Positions 45,408 to 55,491 of a stretch of 64,000 bases of DNA are shown piece after piece. The notes below the pieces were generated by a model. That model searched no databases, was not told where the DNA came from, and saw only the letters and a program-made list of their open reading frames with translations. Origin of the DNA: Planctomycetota bacterium (GTDB lineage: Bacteria; Planctomycetota; Planctomycetia; Pirellulales; Pirellulaceae); the NCBI GenBank assembly GCA_026692885.1, contig JAPLNJ010000592.1, positions 1 to 64,000 of the forward strand, read 5' to 3'. The stretch's first letter is position 1, and every line of letters starts with the position of its first letter. The translations under genes were made by a program, and so were the position numbers.

Positions 45408-47120
45408 CTATCCCACGGACAGCGGCATGCCAAACTCCACGCGTGTCCCGCCGCCGGGATGGCTCGTCACGTGGAATTGTCCGCCGATCTCGCGCATCCG
45501 CCGTTGCATGTTCTCCAGTCCTTCGTGCGTCCCCTCGCTGCCGGTGGCTTCCGGCACGAAGCCGCAACCGTTGTCCTCGACCGTGATCCGCATCAGGGAA
45601 GGATCCACCCGGACTTCCAGCCGGACCAGGTCTGCCTGGGCGTGCTTTACCGCATTGTTCAACGCCTCGCGGACCGCCAAAAACAAGAAATGCCGCTGGA
45701 CGCCGGTTAGCGTCCCCGTGGGCAATTGCCCGGGAATATCAAATCGGACCCGCAGGCCGGCCGCTTCCAGGAACTGCTCCGAGGATTGGGCCAGGTAATT
45801 GACGAACCGCTCGATCGTGTCGTTGGCCGGATTCACGGCCCAGACGATCTCGTCAACATTGCGGACCAAGGACACGGCCGACTGACAGACGCTTTCCATC
45901 CGCCGTTGCGTGTCGGGCAGGTTCGCCTCGGCGAGGTCCCGTCGCACCCAGTCGCTCTGCATGGCGATCTCCGTCAGCCCCGCGCCGATCTCGTCGTGCA
46001 GGTCCCGCGCGATCCGCGCCCGTTCCTTGTCGAGCGCCTGCTCGTGCTCGATCTCCGCAATGCGGCGCTGCATGCGGCGCTGAACCGCCGCCCGCCCGAT
46101 CCAGGCCGCAACGCCAAGCACGAGGGCCGAGGCCACCAACCAGAACTCGACGCGGTAGTAGAGCGGCACCCGGACTTCGACCGGCAGCGACACCTCCTCT
46201 CCCGTGGGTTCGCCGTTGGCCTTGACCGCCGCGACCCGGAACCAGTAGCTGCCCGGCTTCAACGGGCCGTAATCGGCTTGTCCGGGACCGCTGCCGCCGA
46301 TGCTGTGCGCCGTCTGCCACTCGACCGTCAACCGATCACCGGGACGGACCGGAACCGATTGCGCGGGGACCGTCGACCAGTTGCCGTAGTGCTGCGGGTC
46401 GTCATCGACGAGCACCAGGATGGGGTGCGGTTGGGGCGTCGGCCGCGTCCGCAACTGGGCCAACTCCGCCCGCGAACCCTCGCGCATCCACTGGGCCGGC
46501 GAACCCAACGGATGTGCCAAGTCGGTTCCCTTGGTTACGCTCAGGTCGAACGCCTGGGTGCGTTCGCTCCCTGGCTTATCGACCCGCACGCGGACCGCAT
46601 CGATGCCGACCACTCCGACCGCTGATTCTTGACCGTGGGACAGGCACGCGATCCGGGCGATCGCCGATCGCTCGGGCGCCGTGGCTTGTTCCCGCCGGGA
46701 CACGAAATCGGAACTCTCGGCGGTACCCCGCCAGCCCGGCGTCTCGCCTTCCAAATAGAACTCGTTGCTACCGACAATCGCGCGATCGCGGTCGCAGAAA
46801 TGGACCATCACCCGCATCTGCACCGGGAGATCGTGCCAAGTGGCGTCGGAGCCTTCCAGTTTGTAACGCAGGCGTATCGCGGCACCGCCTGCGGGGGCAT
46901 CGCGGTGGAACTGAAACCGGACGGACCGAGCTGTCGAGGGAATTCGCAGCGGGTTTCGGTCGCGGCCCGCGGCCGGCGGCTCGCCCGGCAGGACGCGGAC
47001 TTGACCGTCGACCTCGACGTTCTTGATGGTCACCTCGGCCCCAACGGGCGGAACTGGCAGGAACAACGTGCAGACCCACAGGCTCAAGACCAGCCGCTCT
47101 GCACCGCGATTCGCCAGCAT
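45408..47120 (-). CDS. Membrane sensor histidine kinase (HisKA_3) with Y_Y_Y-like periplasmic domain
   Basis: 570 residues. Signal peptide or first helix at about 8-28. The periplasmic part (30-320) holds a Y_Y_Y-type beta sandwich near the membrane (YGPLKPGSYWFRVAAVKANG). Membrane helix at about 327-348 (FWLVASALVLGVAAWIG). HisKA_3 motif ERARIARDLHDEIGAGL with His375. HATPase domain with REALNNAVKHAQAD and EDNGCGF. It lacks the reg_prop propeller of hybrid systems. Start ATG 47120, AAGGTC upstream. It probably senses a released glycan and phosphorylates the regulator encoded downstream. Confidence 0.9.
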   Translation of the reverse strand: MLANRGAERLVLSLWVCTLFLPVPPVGAEVTIKNVEVDGQVRVLPGEPPAAGRDRNPLRIPSTARSVRFQFHRDAPAGGAAIRLRYKLEGSDATWHDLPVQMRVMVHFCDRDRAIVGSNEFYLEGETPGWRGTAESSDFVSRREQATAPERSAIARIACLSHGQESAVGVVGIDAVRVRVDKPGSERTQAFDLSVTKGTDLAHPLGSPAQWMREGSRAELAQLRTRPTPQPHPILVLVDDDPQHYGNWSTVPAQSVPVRPGDRLTVEWQTAHSIGGSGPGQADYGPLKPGSYWFRVAAVKANGEPTGEEVSLPVEVRVPLYYRVEFWLVASALVLGVAAWIGRAAVQRRMQRRIAEIEHEQALDKERARIARDLHDEIGAGLTEIAMQSDWVRRDLAEANLPDTQRRMESVCQSAVSLVRNVDEIVWAVNPANDTIERFVNYLAQSSEQFLEAAGLRVRFDIPGQLPTGTLTGVQRHFLFLAVREALNNAVKHAQADLVRLEVRVDPSLMRITVEDNGCGFVPEATGSEGTHEGLENMQRRMREIGGQFHVTSHPGGGTRVEFGMPLSVG

Positions 47121-47261
47121 ATCGACCTTCGAAGTTGGAACGGGATCGAGCTTCCAAGAGCTTCTCGGTCGTCCATTCTAGCACGAAGGGGCTTTCGCGA
47201 GATTGTCGTAATTTTTATGACAAGACAGCCCGAACGGCCATCGGCTACGATGCGAGGAAGC

Positions 47262-47317
47262 GGCGTAAGCTTCCAGCTTGCGATGCCACTCTCTGCCGCA
47301 AGCTGAAAGCTTACGCC
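47262..47317. repeat. 21-base inverted repeat upstream of the SGNH gene
   Basis: GGCGTAAGCTTCCAGCTTGCG (47262-47282) is paired with its complement at 47297-47317 with one mismatch, leaving a 14-base loop. It sits in the 234-base gap between the divergent kinase and SGNH genes, 38 bases before the latter's ATG. It looks like another REP-type family. It could be transcribed as a hairpin in the 5' leader. Confidence 0.8.
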
Positions 47318-47354
47318 ACGAGGATCCTCAACCGGTACACAAAGGACAACCCGC

Positions 47355-49220
47355 ATGCGCAACGCCCTGACTCTGCTCCTCATCGCAACGTTTCAAGTCG
47401 CCGCCTGCTCCGCGCCGACGGCCCGTGCGCTGGAGTATCCCTACGCCCCGTACAACGCAGGCAAGATGGACCCGCAGAAATCGGGCTGGCCGCTGACGGA
47501 AGAGGAACGGGCCTACGTCTTGAAGCCGGAATACGAACGCCGACCGGGCCGAGAAGCCAACCAGCACAAGCCCGCGCTGTGGCCGGTTACGCCGGCCGCC
47601 GGGTTCTGGGGAGGGACCAGTTGGCTGGATATGCACGCGAAGCTGGTGAAGGACGTGGAGGCCAGTAAGGGGCCGATTGATGTCCTGCTCGTTGGCGACA
47701 GCATCACGATGCAGTGGGGCGCGGCATGGACGGAGCATTTTCCGAAGTTGAAGACCGTAAACATCGGTATCGGTGGCGACAAGACGCAGAACGTGCTCTG
47801 GCGGCTCGACCACGGCGGCGTTGCTGGCATTGAACCGCGGCTGATCGTACTGCTGATCGGCAACAACAACATGTTCTTCACGCCCGAAACCGGCGTCGAG
47901 GCCGCCGCGCAGGGCATCCAGATGTGCACGGCCAATCTCCGGGAGAAGTTCCCGAACGCACCGTTGGTGGTGGTGAAGATCTTCCCGGCTCACGCGCCGG
48001 GAGTTCGGTTCTACGAGGACCTCAAGAAGACGAACGCGGCACTTGATCCGTTGCAGCTCGACAGCGATCCAAAAGTGACCGTGCTCGATCTCTGGAACGA
48101 CATGGTCAACGCCGACGGCACGTTGCGGAAGGAGTTGTTTACACCGGACAACATCCATCTAACTCAGGACGGTGGCTATGGACTTTACGCCAGCAAGTTG
48201 AAGCCCGTCATCGAGGCGTTGCTGGCTGGCAAACCGGTTCCGGTTGCGCTCGCGATACCGAAAGTCAACGCCGCCGTTGCGCCCACGAAAACGCCGGCGG
48301 CAACTGTCGCGAAAGAAACCGGGCACGCGCTGCCCGCCGCGGACATCGCGATCAACTCGAAGCCCGTGCTGACGTATCCGTACTCGCCGTACAACGAGGG
48401 CAAGCTGGACCCGCAACTCACCGGTTGGCCGTTGACTGATGCGGAAACGGCGTGGGTGGCCAAGGACGAATACTACCGCAAGCCGGGCCACGAGGTGCAG
48501 AAGCATCTTCCCGAAATGTGGTTTGTCACGCCGACGGCGGCGCATTGGGGCACGGAAGAAAAGGCGAAAAATGCCTGGATCGCTCATCACGCCACGCTCA
48601 TCGAGAAGGTGAAAGCCAGCAGGGGCGGCGTCGACATCGCCCTGCTCGGCGACAGCATTACGCAAGGCTGGGGCGGCGGCTGGGATGGCGGGCCGTTCAA
48701 CGCCGCCTGGCAAAAGCACTTCGGGGACAAGCAGACCGTTAACCTCGGCATCGGCGGCGACCGCATGGAGAACATCCTCTGGCGGCTCGACCATGCCGCG
48801 CTCGATGGCGTTTCCCCCAAGGCGATCGTGCTGATGATCGGTGTGAACAACGCGCCGCTGGTCTTCGCCAACGGGGCGCCTGCTGTCACCGCCGCGCAGG
48901 GCATCAAACTGTGCATCGAGAACCTGCGGATGCGCTGCCCCCAGTCGCAGATCGTGCTGGTTAAAATTCTGCCGGCGTTCGATCCGAGCAAGGAAGTCGG
49001 CGCGAAGGTCCGCGAAATCAACGCCGCCCTCGACGGTCTGAAGCTCGACGTGGACCCGCACGTCCACATCCTCGACCTCTGGAGCGAGTTCACCAACGCC
49101 GACGGCACCCTAAAAACCGCCCTTTACTCCGACGGCCATCTGCACTTGGGCGCCGCTGGCTACGAAGTCTTCGCCAGCCGGCTGAAGCCTGTGGTGCAGG
49201 AACTCCTGGTGAGGCCATGA
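47355..49220 (+). CDS. Tandem-duplicated SGNH/GDSL hydrolase (PAF-acetylhydrolase-like)
   Basis: 621 residues: signal peptide (1-24), then two homologous units of about 285 residues. Each starts with a tag (EYPYAPYNAGKMDPQKSGWP and TYPYSPYNEGKLDPQLTGWP) and continues to an SGNH domain. Unit 1: LLVGDSITMQWG with Ser116, NIGIGGDKTQN, LLIGNNN, DNIHLTQDG. Unit 2: LLGDSITQGWGGGW with Ser434, NLGIGGDRMEN, MIGVNNAP, GHLHLGAAG. Both keep Ser, Gly, Asn and Asp/His, so both may be active. An Ala/Pro/Thr linker lies at 295-335. Likely deacetylates or deacylates glycans. RBS AAAGGAC. It overlaps the GH3 gene as ATGA. Confidence 0.88.
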   Translation: MRNALTLLLIATFQVAACSAPTARALEYPYAPYNAGKMDPQKSGWPLTEEERAYVLKPEYERRPGREANQHKPALWPVTPAAGFWGGTSWLDMHAKLVKDVEASKGPIDVLLVGDSITMQWGAAWTEHFPKLKTVNIGIGGDKTQNVLWRLDHGGVAGIEPRLIVLLIGNNNMFFTPETGVEAAAQGIQMCTANLREKFPNAPLVVVKIFPAHAPGVRFYEDLKKTNAALDPLQLDSDPKVTVLDLWNDMVNADGTLRKELFTPDNIHLTQDGGYGLYASKLKPVIEALLAGKPVPVALAIPKVNAAVAPTKTPAATVAKETGHALPAADIAINSKPVLTYPYSPYNEGKLDPQLTGWPLTDAETAWVAKDEYYRKPGHEVQKHLPEMWFVTPTAAHWGTEEKAKNAWIAHHATLIEKVKASRGGVDIALLGDSITQGWGGGWDGGPFNAAWQKHFGDKQTVNLGIGGDRMENILWRLDHAALDGVSPKAIVLMIGVNNAPLVFANGAPAVTAAQGIKLCIENLRMRCPQSQIVLVKILPAFDPSKEVGAKVREINAALDGLKLDVDPHVHILDLWSEFTNADGTLKTALYSDGHLHLGAAGYEVFASRLKPVVQELLVRP

Positions 49221-52117
49221 AACGCACGCTCTTACTCGCACTCGTCACTTTCCTGGTGCCAATGCCGGCTGCCGCATCCGCGTCCGAATGGGTCCGGATC
49301 GACGATTTCCAAGCCAACCAGCCCGACGTGTTACCTCCGTCGGGAAATGGTTGGACCGTCGCGGATAAAGCGGTTTCGCAAGCCGTCGTGGCCGCCGACC
49401 GACTCGCGCCAGGCAACCAGGCCGTCAAGCTCCAGCGGCTCCTCAACGTCAAGTCCGATCAAGACGATACGCTGTTTCACAGCGGCGCGGTCAACATTCC
49501 GCCCGGCGGCAAAGGCACGGTATTCCTGCGGTTCCTCATCGAGAGCGGACTCGATACGACGCTCGGTTCCACCACGGGCGAGAAGCCGGTACAGAACATC
49601 AGCTTGAAAATCGGACTGACGGAAGCCGCGCTGAACGCCGGCAACTGCCGGGCCGGCATCTGGATCAACGGCCGGGACGCCATGGCTTACGGATTGCCCA
49701 GCGGGCCGAGCAAGGATTCCGTTCCCGTGCGGCGCAACCGCTGGTACCGGCTTTGGCTCGTGGTGGACAACGCGGAAGGCGCGACCGATCGCTCCGCGGC
49801 TTATCTCCAAGAGGAAGGCGTCGCCGGGAAACCGACGCCGATCCCGGGACTGATTCTTGTGCCGGCGAAAAGCGCACGCGGCATTCTCGCCACCGTCGGC
49901 GTCGTGAAGGCGCGCGAGTGCGGCTTGACGGACATCTGGCTCGACGATCTGTTCGTGGATAACACCGGCGAAAATCTCAGCGACCCGACCACGAGCACGG
50001 CGGCCATCGGCTGGAAACAGAAACTGGAGAGCGAAGCCAAACAATACCGGCACCTGCTGAAGAAAGCCGCCACGCCGCGCGAGGCCGAACAACAAGCCCG
50101 CCAGTTGCTCGCCGCGATGACGCGCGAGGAGAAGTTTGCCCTCGTCTGCGGTGACGGCGCGATTGGCATCCCCGGTTTCCCACGGTTGGGCATTCCGCCG
50201 GTGGTCTTCAGCGATGCCAGCGCCGGCATCAACAACGGTCCCGCGCCGGTCAAGAACCGCCACCCACAGACCGTGGCGTATCCGTGCCTGCTGTTGCTGG
50301 CCGCGACGTGGGACCCGCAACTGGCCGAGGAATACGCTCGGGCCATCGGCGAGGAATGCCGTTCGGGCGGCACGCACGTGTTGCTGGGGCCGTCGGTGAA
50401 TTTCTATCGCACTGCTGTTTGCGGGCGCAACTGGGAATACCCTGGCGAAGATCCGCATCTGGCCGGTCGCATGACCGCTGCTTACGTGCGCGGTCTGCAA
50501 TCCACCGGCACGGCGGCGACGCTGAAGGTGTTAGTCGGCAATGAAATCGAGTTTCACCGGCGCGGCAGCAATTCGCAGATCGACGAACGCACGCTCCAGG
50601 AAATTTACCTCGAACCGTTCCGCGCCGGCATCGCGGCCGGCGCGTTGGCGGTGATGACCGCTTACAACCAACTCAACGGGGCGTGGTGCGGCCAGGACCA
50701 ATACGTGGGCACGACACTCCTGCGCGAGCAACTCGGTTTCCAGTGGATCAGCATGACCGACTGGATCGGCACCTACGACGGCGTGAAAGTCGCCGAGTCC
50801 GGCACCGACCTCGAAATGCCCGGAGGCTGGGCGTTGAAACAGGATCGCGCCAAAGTCATCGGCAGCGCCGCCATCGACCGCATGGTGCTCAACGTCCTCA
50901 AGACCTGCATTTACGCCGGGTTTTACGAGCCGAACTACACGCGGCCCGAACTGCTCGAACGCCGTCCGCAGTGGGAACAAACCGCCCTGAACGTCAACCG
51001 TGCCGGCATCGTGTTGCTCCAGAACAACGGCCTCCTGCCGCTCGCCGCAGCACAGACCGGCAAGACGATTCTGCTGGCTGGCAACAACGCCGCGCGCGAG
51101 GAACTCGCCGGTGGCGGCTCCGGCCACGTCAGAGGCTACAACCTGAAAACGTATTTGCAGGCCGTCACCGAGACTTTCCCCGACGCGAAGGTTGTTCACG
51201 CCGAGAAACCGACGGACGACCAGATTCGTGCCGCCGACCTGGTGCTGCTGTTCCCCGGTTTTCCGCTGACCGGCAAAGGCCACGAAGGTGAAGGTTCCGA
51301 CCGCGATTCTTCGTTCGCGTTGCCCGACGACGCGATCATCTCACGCTGTGTCGCGCTGAATTCGAGAACGATTGTCTGCGTCACCGCCGGTGGCGGCGTG
51401 CAGATGGATTGGGCCGACAAAGCCGCCGCAATTGTCCACTGCCTCTACGGCGGCCAGACCGGCCCCGCGGCGCTCATGGACATCCTGACCGGCAAAGCAA
51501 ATCCCGGAGGCAAGCTCCCGTTCACCATCGAACGCCAGTTCGCAGATTCGCCGAGTTCTGATGTGATCACACCCAAGCCCGACACAGATCGTCCCTATCC
51601 GGCCAGTGAATTTCCCGATTGGGTCAAAGGCGACTTCTACGCCAACGCCGACAAGACGCAGTTCTACCCCTATGACGTCCGCTATCGCGAAGGTGTCTTC
51701 ATCGGCCATCGCTGGTATGAGTCGAAGAACCTCCCAGTGCGATTCCCGTTCGGCTTCGGTCTGAGCTACACGACGTTCGGTTATGAGAAGTTGGAGATCG
51801 AGCCGGTAAAGGACCAAACGGTGCGTGTGAGTTTCACGGTCAAGAACACCGGCCCGCGCCCCGGCGCGGAAGTCGCGGAGCTTTACGTCAGTCCGCACCA
51901 AAGCAGTGTCCCGCGTCCGCCGCAAGAGCTGAAAACGTTTCAGAATGTGCACCTCCAATTCGGCGAATCCAAGCGTGTGGAAATTCAACTCGGACCCGAA
52001 GCCTTCCGCTTCTGGCATCCGGCAAAAAAGGCGTGGGCGATCGAGCTGGGCGAATTTGAAATCCGCATCGGAGCATCGTCCGGCGATATCCGGCTACGGG
52101 CAACTGTCACATTGTAG
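49217..52117 (+). CDS. GH3 beta-glucosidase-like enzyme with N-terminal beta-sandwich module
   Basis: 966 residues. Signal peptide MKRTLLLALVTFLVPMPAAASA. Residues about 25-250 form a laminin-G-like or binding sandwich (WVRIDDFQANQP, FLRFLIESG). GH3 catalytic barrel: MTREEKFALVCGD, LGPSVNFYRTAVCGRNWEYPGEDP, and ISMTDWIGTYDG with nucleophile Asp515. The second domain contains LLLAGNNA and VLLFPGFPLTGKGHEGEGSDR. The C-terminal fibronectin III-like domain starts FTVKNTGPRPGAEVAELYV. It cleaves terminal beta-linked sugars; exact sugar not readable. Start fixed by ATGA overlap with the SGNH gene. Confidence 0.9.
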   Translation: MKRTLLLALVTFLVPMPAAASASEWVRIDDFQANQPDVLPPSGNGWTVADKAVSQAVVAADRLAPGNQAVKLQRLLNVKSDQDDTLFHSGAVNIPPGGKGTVFLRFLIESGLDTTLGSTTGEKPVQNISLKIGLTEAALNAGNCRAGIWINGRDAMAYGLPSGPSKDSVPVRRNRWYRLWLVVDNAEGATDRSAAYLQEEGVAGKPTPIPGLILVPAKSARGILATVGVVKARECGLTDIWLDDLFVDNTGENLSDPTTSTAAIGWKQKLESEAKQYRHLLKKAATPREAEQQARQLLAAMTREEKFALVCGDGAIGIPGFPRLGIPPVVFSDASAGINNGPAPVKNRHPQTVAYPCLLLLAATWDPQLAEEYARAIGEECRSGGTHVLLGPSVNFYRTAVCGRNWEYPGEDPHLAGRMTAAYVRGLQSTGTAATLKVLVGNEIEFHRRGSNSQIDERTLQEIYLEPFRAGIAAGALAVMTAYNQLNGAWCGQDQYVGTTLLREQLGFQWISMTDWIGTYDGVKVAESGTDLEMPGGWALKQDRAKVIGSAAIDRMVLNVLKTCIYAGFYEPNYTRPELLERRPQWEQTALNVNRAGIVLLQNNGLLPLAAAQTGKTILLAGNNAAREELAGGGSGHVRGYNLKTYLQAVTETFPDAKVVHAEKPTDDQIRAADLVLLFPGFPLTGKGHEGEGSDRDSSFALPDDAIISRCVALNSRTIVCVTAGGGVQMDWADKAAAIVHCLYGGQTGPAALMDILTGKANPGGKLPFTIERQFADSPSSDVITPKPDTDRPYPASEFPDWVKGDFYANADKTQFYPYDVRYREGVFIGHRWYESKNLPVRFPFGFGLSYTTFGYEKLEIEPVKDQTVRVSFTVKNTGPRPGAEVAELYVSPHQSSVPRPPQELKTFQNVHLQFGESKRVEIQLGPEAFRFWHPAKKAWAIELGEFEIRIGASSGDIRLRATVTL

Positions 52118-52148
52118 AGCGATACCTGGGCAATTCGGGAGAATATCC

Positions 52149-53624
52149 ATGAACACAAAGAACTGTTTCTTCGTTCTGTTTCTATGGCTAGCTCCCTGGA
52201 CCGGGCTGCACGCGTCCGACACGCCCGCCCAGAAGCCCAATATCGTCTTCCTGATCGCCGACGATCTGGCGACGCGGCTCGGCTACTACGGTGACCAGGC
52301 CGCGATCACGCCAAACCTCGACCGGCTCGCCGCGGAAGGAATCCTGTTCAACCACGCCTACGCCCAGGGTTCGGTGTGCATCCCCAGCCGCACGTCGTTC
52401 ATGCTCGGGCTCAACAACCGGCACGCCGGGGCCGATCATTTCAAGCAACATCCGGAGACCATGACGCTGGGCCGATGGTTCCGCGAGCATGGGTACCAGA
52501 CCTTTTCGGTAGGCAAGATCGACCATGACGAGACTTACACGGACCCAAAGGCCTGGGACATCCGCGTGCCGATCAAGGACTGCAAGCGGGCTGCGGCGCC
52601 CCGGCACGCCCTGGAGTCGGCCGACGAGGACCAGGGCCGCAAACGCCGGACCGGGTTGCGGTTCCACGTCGAGGACGACGTTGAGGCGTTGGACGACCAT
52701 GCCCGGACCGAGCGTGCCCTCCAGTTCCTGACGCACCAGCGCGATCCCAAGCGGCCATTCTTCGCCGCCGTCGGCTTCCACTCGCCGCACGATCCGTGGG
52801 AAGCGACCCGGGCCATGCACGATGCGCTGGATCCGTCACGGTTCACGCTCCAGTGGCCTTCGCCAGCCAATGTCAGCCCGCTGCCGCCGCGTGCGCTGTT
52901 CGATGATCCGGGCTTCGACATGAGCCCGGGCCGGCAGCGCGAACTGCAGCGACTTTATTATGCGACCGTGACGCTCCTGGACCACGAGGTCGGTCGGATC
53001 CTCGACCAATTGCGCTCGCAAGGATTGCTCGAGAACACCGTGATTGTCTTCACCAGCGACCAGGGTTTCCACCTCGGCTGGCGCGGCCAGTGGCACAAGC
53101 ACACCCTCAGCGAAGAGGTGCTCCGGGTGCCGCTGATCGTGCGGCTTCCGCAGGGGCCACGCGGAGCGAAGGCGGGCGGCATCGTCGAACTGCTCGACCT
53201 GTTCCCCACGTTCTGCGATCTGGCCGGGCTTCCTGTCCCGGAAAAGCTTGACGGTAAGTCCTTCCAGCCGTTGCTGAAGGATCCGAAGGCCGAAGGCAAG
53301 CCGGGCGCATTTTGCTCGATGCCGCCAGGGTGGGGCAACGGCCGGACGGTTCGCACCCTGCGCTGGCGTCTGACCGAGCGGCTCGACGGCTCGCGGGAGC
53401 TTTACGACCTTCACCACGATCCGCTTGAGTATTACAACGTCCTCAACCAGCCGGAGAACGCGCCGCTTGCCAAGCGGCTCCACGCGATGTTGGAGCAGGA
53501 GTTCGGGCCAATGGCCATGACCGTACCGGCCTGCAGACAATCACCGGAAACCGCCGCGAAGAGCCCAAGTAGAGCCGATAATTTTCGGGCCTTGAAGCCA
53601 CTCGAAGAGAGTGCCGGGCGATAG
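52149..53624 (+). CDS. Secreted S1-type sulfatase (iduronate-2-sulfatase-like)
   Basis: 491 residues with a signal peptide of about 22. Metal motif NIVFLIADDLATRLGYYG (Asp38/39). Formylglycine motif CIPSR with Cys77. FSVGKIDHDETYTDP, FFAAVGFHSPHDPW, VIVFTSDQGFHLGWRGQWHKHT and LRVPLIVRLP are features of the iduronate-2-sulfatase-like group. ATG 52149 has GGGAG upstream, 31 bases after the GH3 stop. It is the only intact sulfatase in the right arm and differs in subfamily from the four of the left arm, so it probably removes a different sulfate group. Confidence 0.9.
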   Translation: MNTKNCFFVLFLWLAPWTGLHASDTPAQKPNIVFLIADDLATRLGYYGDQAAITPNLDRLAAEGILFNHAYAQGSVCIPSRTSFMLGLNNRHAGADHFKQHPETMTLGRWFREHGYQTFSVGKIDHDETYTDPKAWDIRVPIKDCKRAAAPRHALESADEDQGRKRRTGLRFHVEDDVEALDDHARTERALQFLTHQRDPKRPFFAAVGFHSPHDPWEATRAMHDALDPSRFTLQWPSPANVSPLPPRALFDDPGFDMSPGRQRELQRLYYATVTLLDHEVGRILDQLRSQGLLENTVIVFTSDQGFHLGWRGQWHKHTLSEEVLRVPLIVRLPQGPRGAKAGGIVELLDLFPTFCDLAGLPVPEKLDGKSFQPLLKDPKAEGKPGAFCSMPPGWGNGRTVRTLRWRLTERLDGSRELYDLHHDPLEYYNVLNQPENAPLAKRLHAMLEQEFGPMAMTVPACRQSPETAAKSPSRADNFRALKPLEESAGR

Positions 53625-53670
53625 ACGCTGCGGTTTGATCCGCACCTGTCCTGCCTACAGGGAAACAACC

Positions 53671-55491
53671 ATGAAAACAGCACTCATGATCCTTGCCGCC
53701 CTCGTCCTGGAGCCGCTCGCCGCCGGGCCGGACTTCCAGTCCCGACACCTTGCGATTGGCCTGTCGCGCACCGCGCCGGCGTTCAGCCTGTTCGCCGTGG
53801 ATTCTCTGGGCCAGGGAAAGCTCGGCCAGAATCCAGTGCTGACAGAGACCAATTCGGTTGCGGGCCTCGAACTCGACGGGCAAACCTACAAGCTCAATGG
53901 CAACCCGATCTGGCGCGCTGAGTGGGGCGAGAAGACGCTGACGCTGCGGTCCGAGCACGTCGCCGGCGTCGAGATGCCGCCGTTCACGCTCGCCTTCAAC
54001 CAGAAGGCGAATCACGCCACGTTGCTCGGCCTGATGAAACCGGGCGAGCGGCAGATGAGTCTGCCGTGCGTGCTGCACCTGCCGGATATGGGCACGCTGC
54101 GGATCACCGGCGAAGGGTGGCTGGATTACGACGCCCGCCGCCGCGCGAAGCCGGCTTTCGTCCGCGTCGCGTTCCCGCCGGCCACCGCCGCCCGGCCGCG
54201 AGTCGAATACCGGCTGGAGGTCACGGCGATTTACCCGCCGCTGCCGGGCATCGAAGGCAACCCGCTGTACGACGGCTTCCGCCGCGACTGGCTGAACATT
54301 TTCCAGGTCAATCCGCGCGTGCAGATGCTGGCGAACAACGCGTCCAGCGATCCGTGCTCGTTCACGCTCTTCGAGTATTCCGATCTGGCGCTGCACACGC
54401 CGCCGCTGGCCGAGGGGCTGACGGCGAACGATCTCATTCGCATGACGCTCGACCGCTATCTGGCCGGTGCGAAAGGCTACGGGCAGATCGGTTACGGCTG
54501 CGAGCCGTCCGACGCGGACCTGATCGCGTGGAAGACGCCGTGGACATCGCTGGACACGCTGCCGTCGCTGCTCATCTCGGCCTGCAATTACGTGAACGGT
54601 TCGGGCGATCACAAGTGGGCCGCCGCCCACTACGCCAAACTCTCCGCGTGGGGTCGCGAGATGTTCGCTGCCGACAAAGACGGCAACGGGTTGATCGAGT
54701 ATCCCGGCACCGGCGACTTCGGCGACCGTCCCAAGACGGAGCGGCGGCCGGCGAACTGGTGGGACTGCATCAACTTCGGCCACGAGGACGCCTTCTCCAA
54801 TGCGTTGGCCTACCGGGCCGCGACGATGTTCGCAGAACTTTCAGGCAAGCTGGCACACGACGATGACTCGCGGTTCTTTGCCGGCAAGGCCGCGAAGCTG
54901 CGGACCGCCTACGGGCCGACCTTCCTCAACCCCGCCACCGGCGTGCTGGCCGGCTGGAAGAGCGCCGACGGCCAACTGCACGACTACTGGTTCACCTATG
55001 TGCAAGGCATGGCCATTACGTTCGGCCTGCTCGACGACCAGACCGCCAACCGCGTCATGGACCGGCTGCTGGCGAAGATCAAGGAAGTGGGCTATGCCCG
55101 CTTCGACCTCGGCCTGCCCGGCAATCTCGTGCCGGTCAAGAAAGGCGATTACGTCGACGAGAACCACCCGCCCGAAGCCACCGGCCAGCCGCGACGGGAC
55201 GACGGCAGCGACGGCTTCCAGTTCTACGAGAATGGGGGCGCCACGGGCTGCTGGGCGTATTACACCGTCAAGGCGCTTTACCAACTGGGCCGCGCCGAGG
55301 ACGCCCGGTGCATTTTCCACCCCATGCTGGCCGGCTACGCGCACGGCAAGTTCCAGGGCTTCGATGCCAGCGGCCGGTCACTCGATTGGCGCGACTGGCG
55401 AGGCGGCGGGCACGGCTACGAGGGCCTGCTGGTGGACAACTACCACGCCCTGCTGGCGGTGCTGGATGACGTGAAGGCGAAGAAACCATGA
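53671..55491 (+). CDS. MGH1-like (alpha/alpha)-barrel glycoside hydrolase
   Basis: 606 residues. Signal peptide MKTALMILAALVLEPLAAG. An N-terminal beta domain (about 25-200) is followed by an (alpha/alpha)6-type barrel (220-600): YGCEPSDADLIAWKTPW, DKDGNGLIEYPGTGDFGD, NWWDCINFGHEDAFSNALAYR, YYTVKALYQLG and GHGYEGLLVDNYHALLAVL. No substrate can be assigned; similar proteins are common in PVC polysaccharide loci. RBS AGGGAAAC. It overlaps the next gene as ATGA. Confidence 0.7.
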   Translation: MKTALMILAALVLEPLAAGPDFQSRHLAIGLSRTAPAFSLFAVDSLGQGKLGQNPVLTETNSVAGLELDGQTYKLNGNPIWRAEWGEKTLTLRSEHVAGVEMPPFTLAFNQKANHATLLGLMKPGERQMSLPCVLHLPDMGTLRITGEGWLDYDARRRAKPAFVRVAFPPATAARPRVEYRLEVTAIYPPLPGIEGNPLYDGFRRDWLNIFQVNPRVQMLANNASSDPCSFTLFEYSDLALHTPPLAEGLTANDLIRMTLDRYLAGAKGYGQIGYGCEPSDADLIAWKTPWTSLDTLPSLLISACNYVNGSGDHKWAAAHYAKLSAWGREMFAADKDGNGLIEYPGTGDFGDRPKTERRPANWWDCINFGHEDAFSNALAYRAATMFAELSGKLAHDDDSRFFAGKAAKLRTAYGPTFLNPATGVLAGWKSADGQLHDYWFTYVQGMAITFGLLDDQTANRVMDRLLAKIKEVGYARFDLGLPGNLVPVKKGDYVDENHPPEATGQPRRDDGSDGFQFYENGGATGCWAYYTVKALYQLGRAEDARCIFHPMLAGYAHGKFQGFDASGRSLDWRDWRGGGHGYEGLLVDNYHALLAVLDDVKAKKP

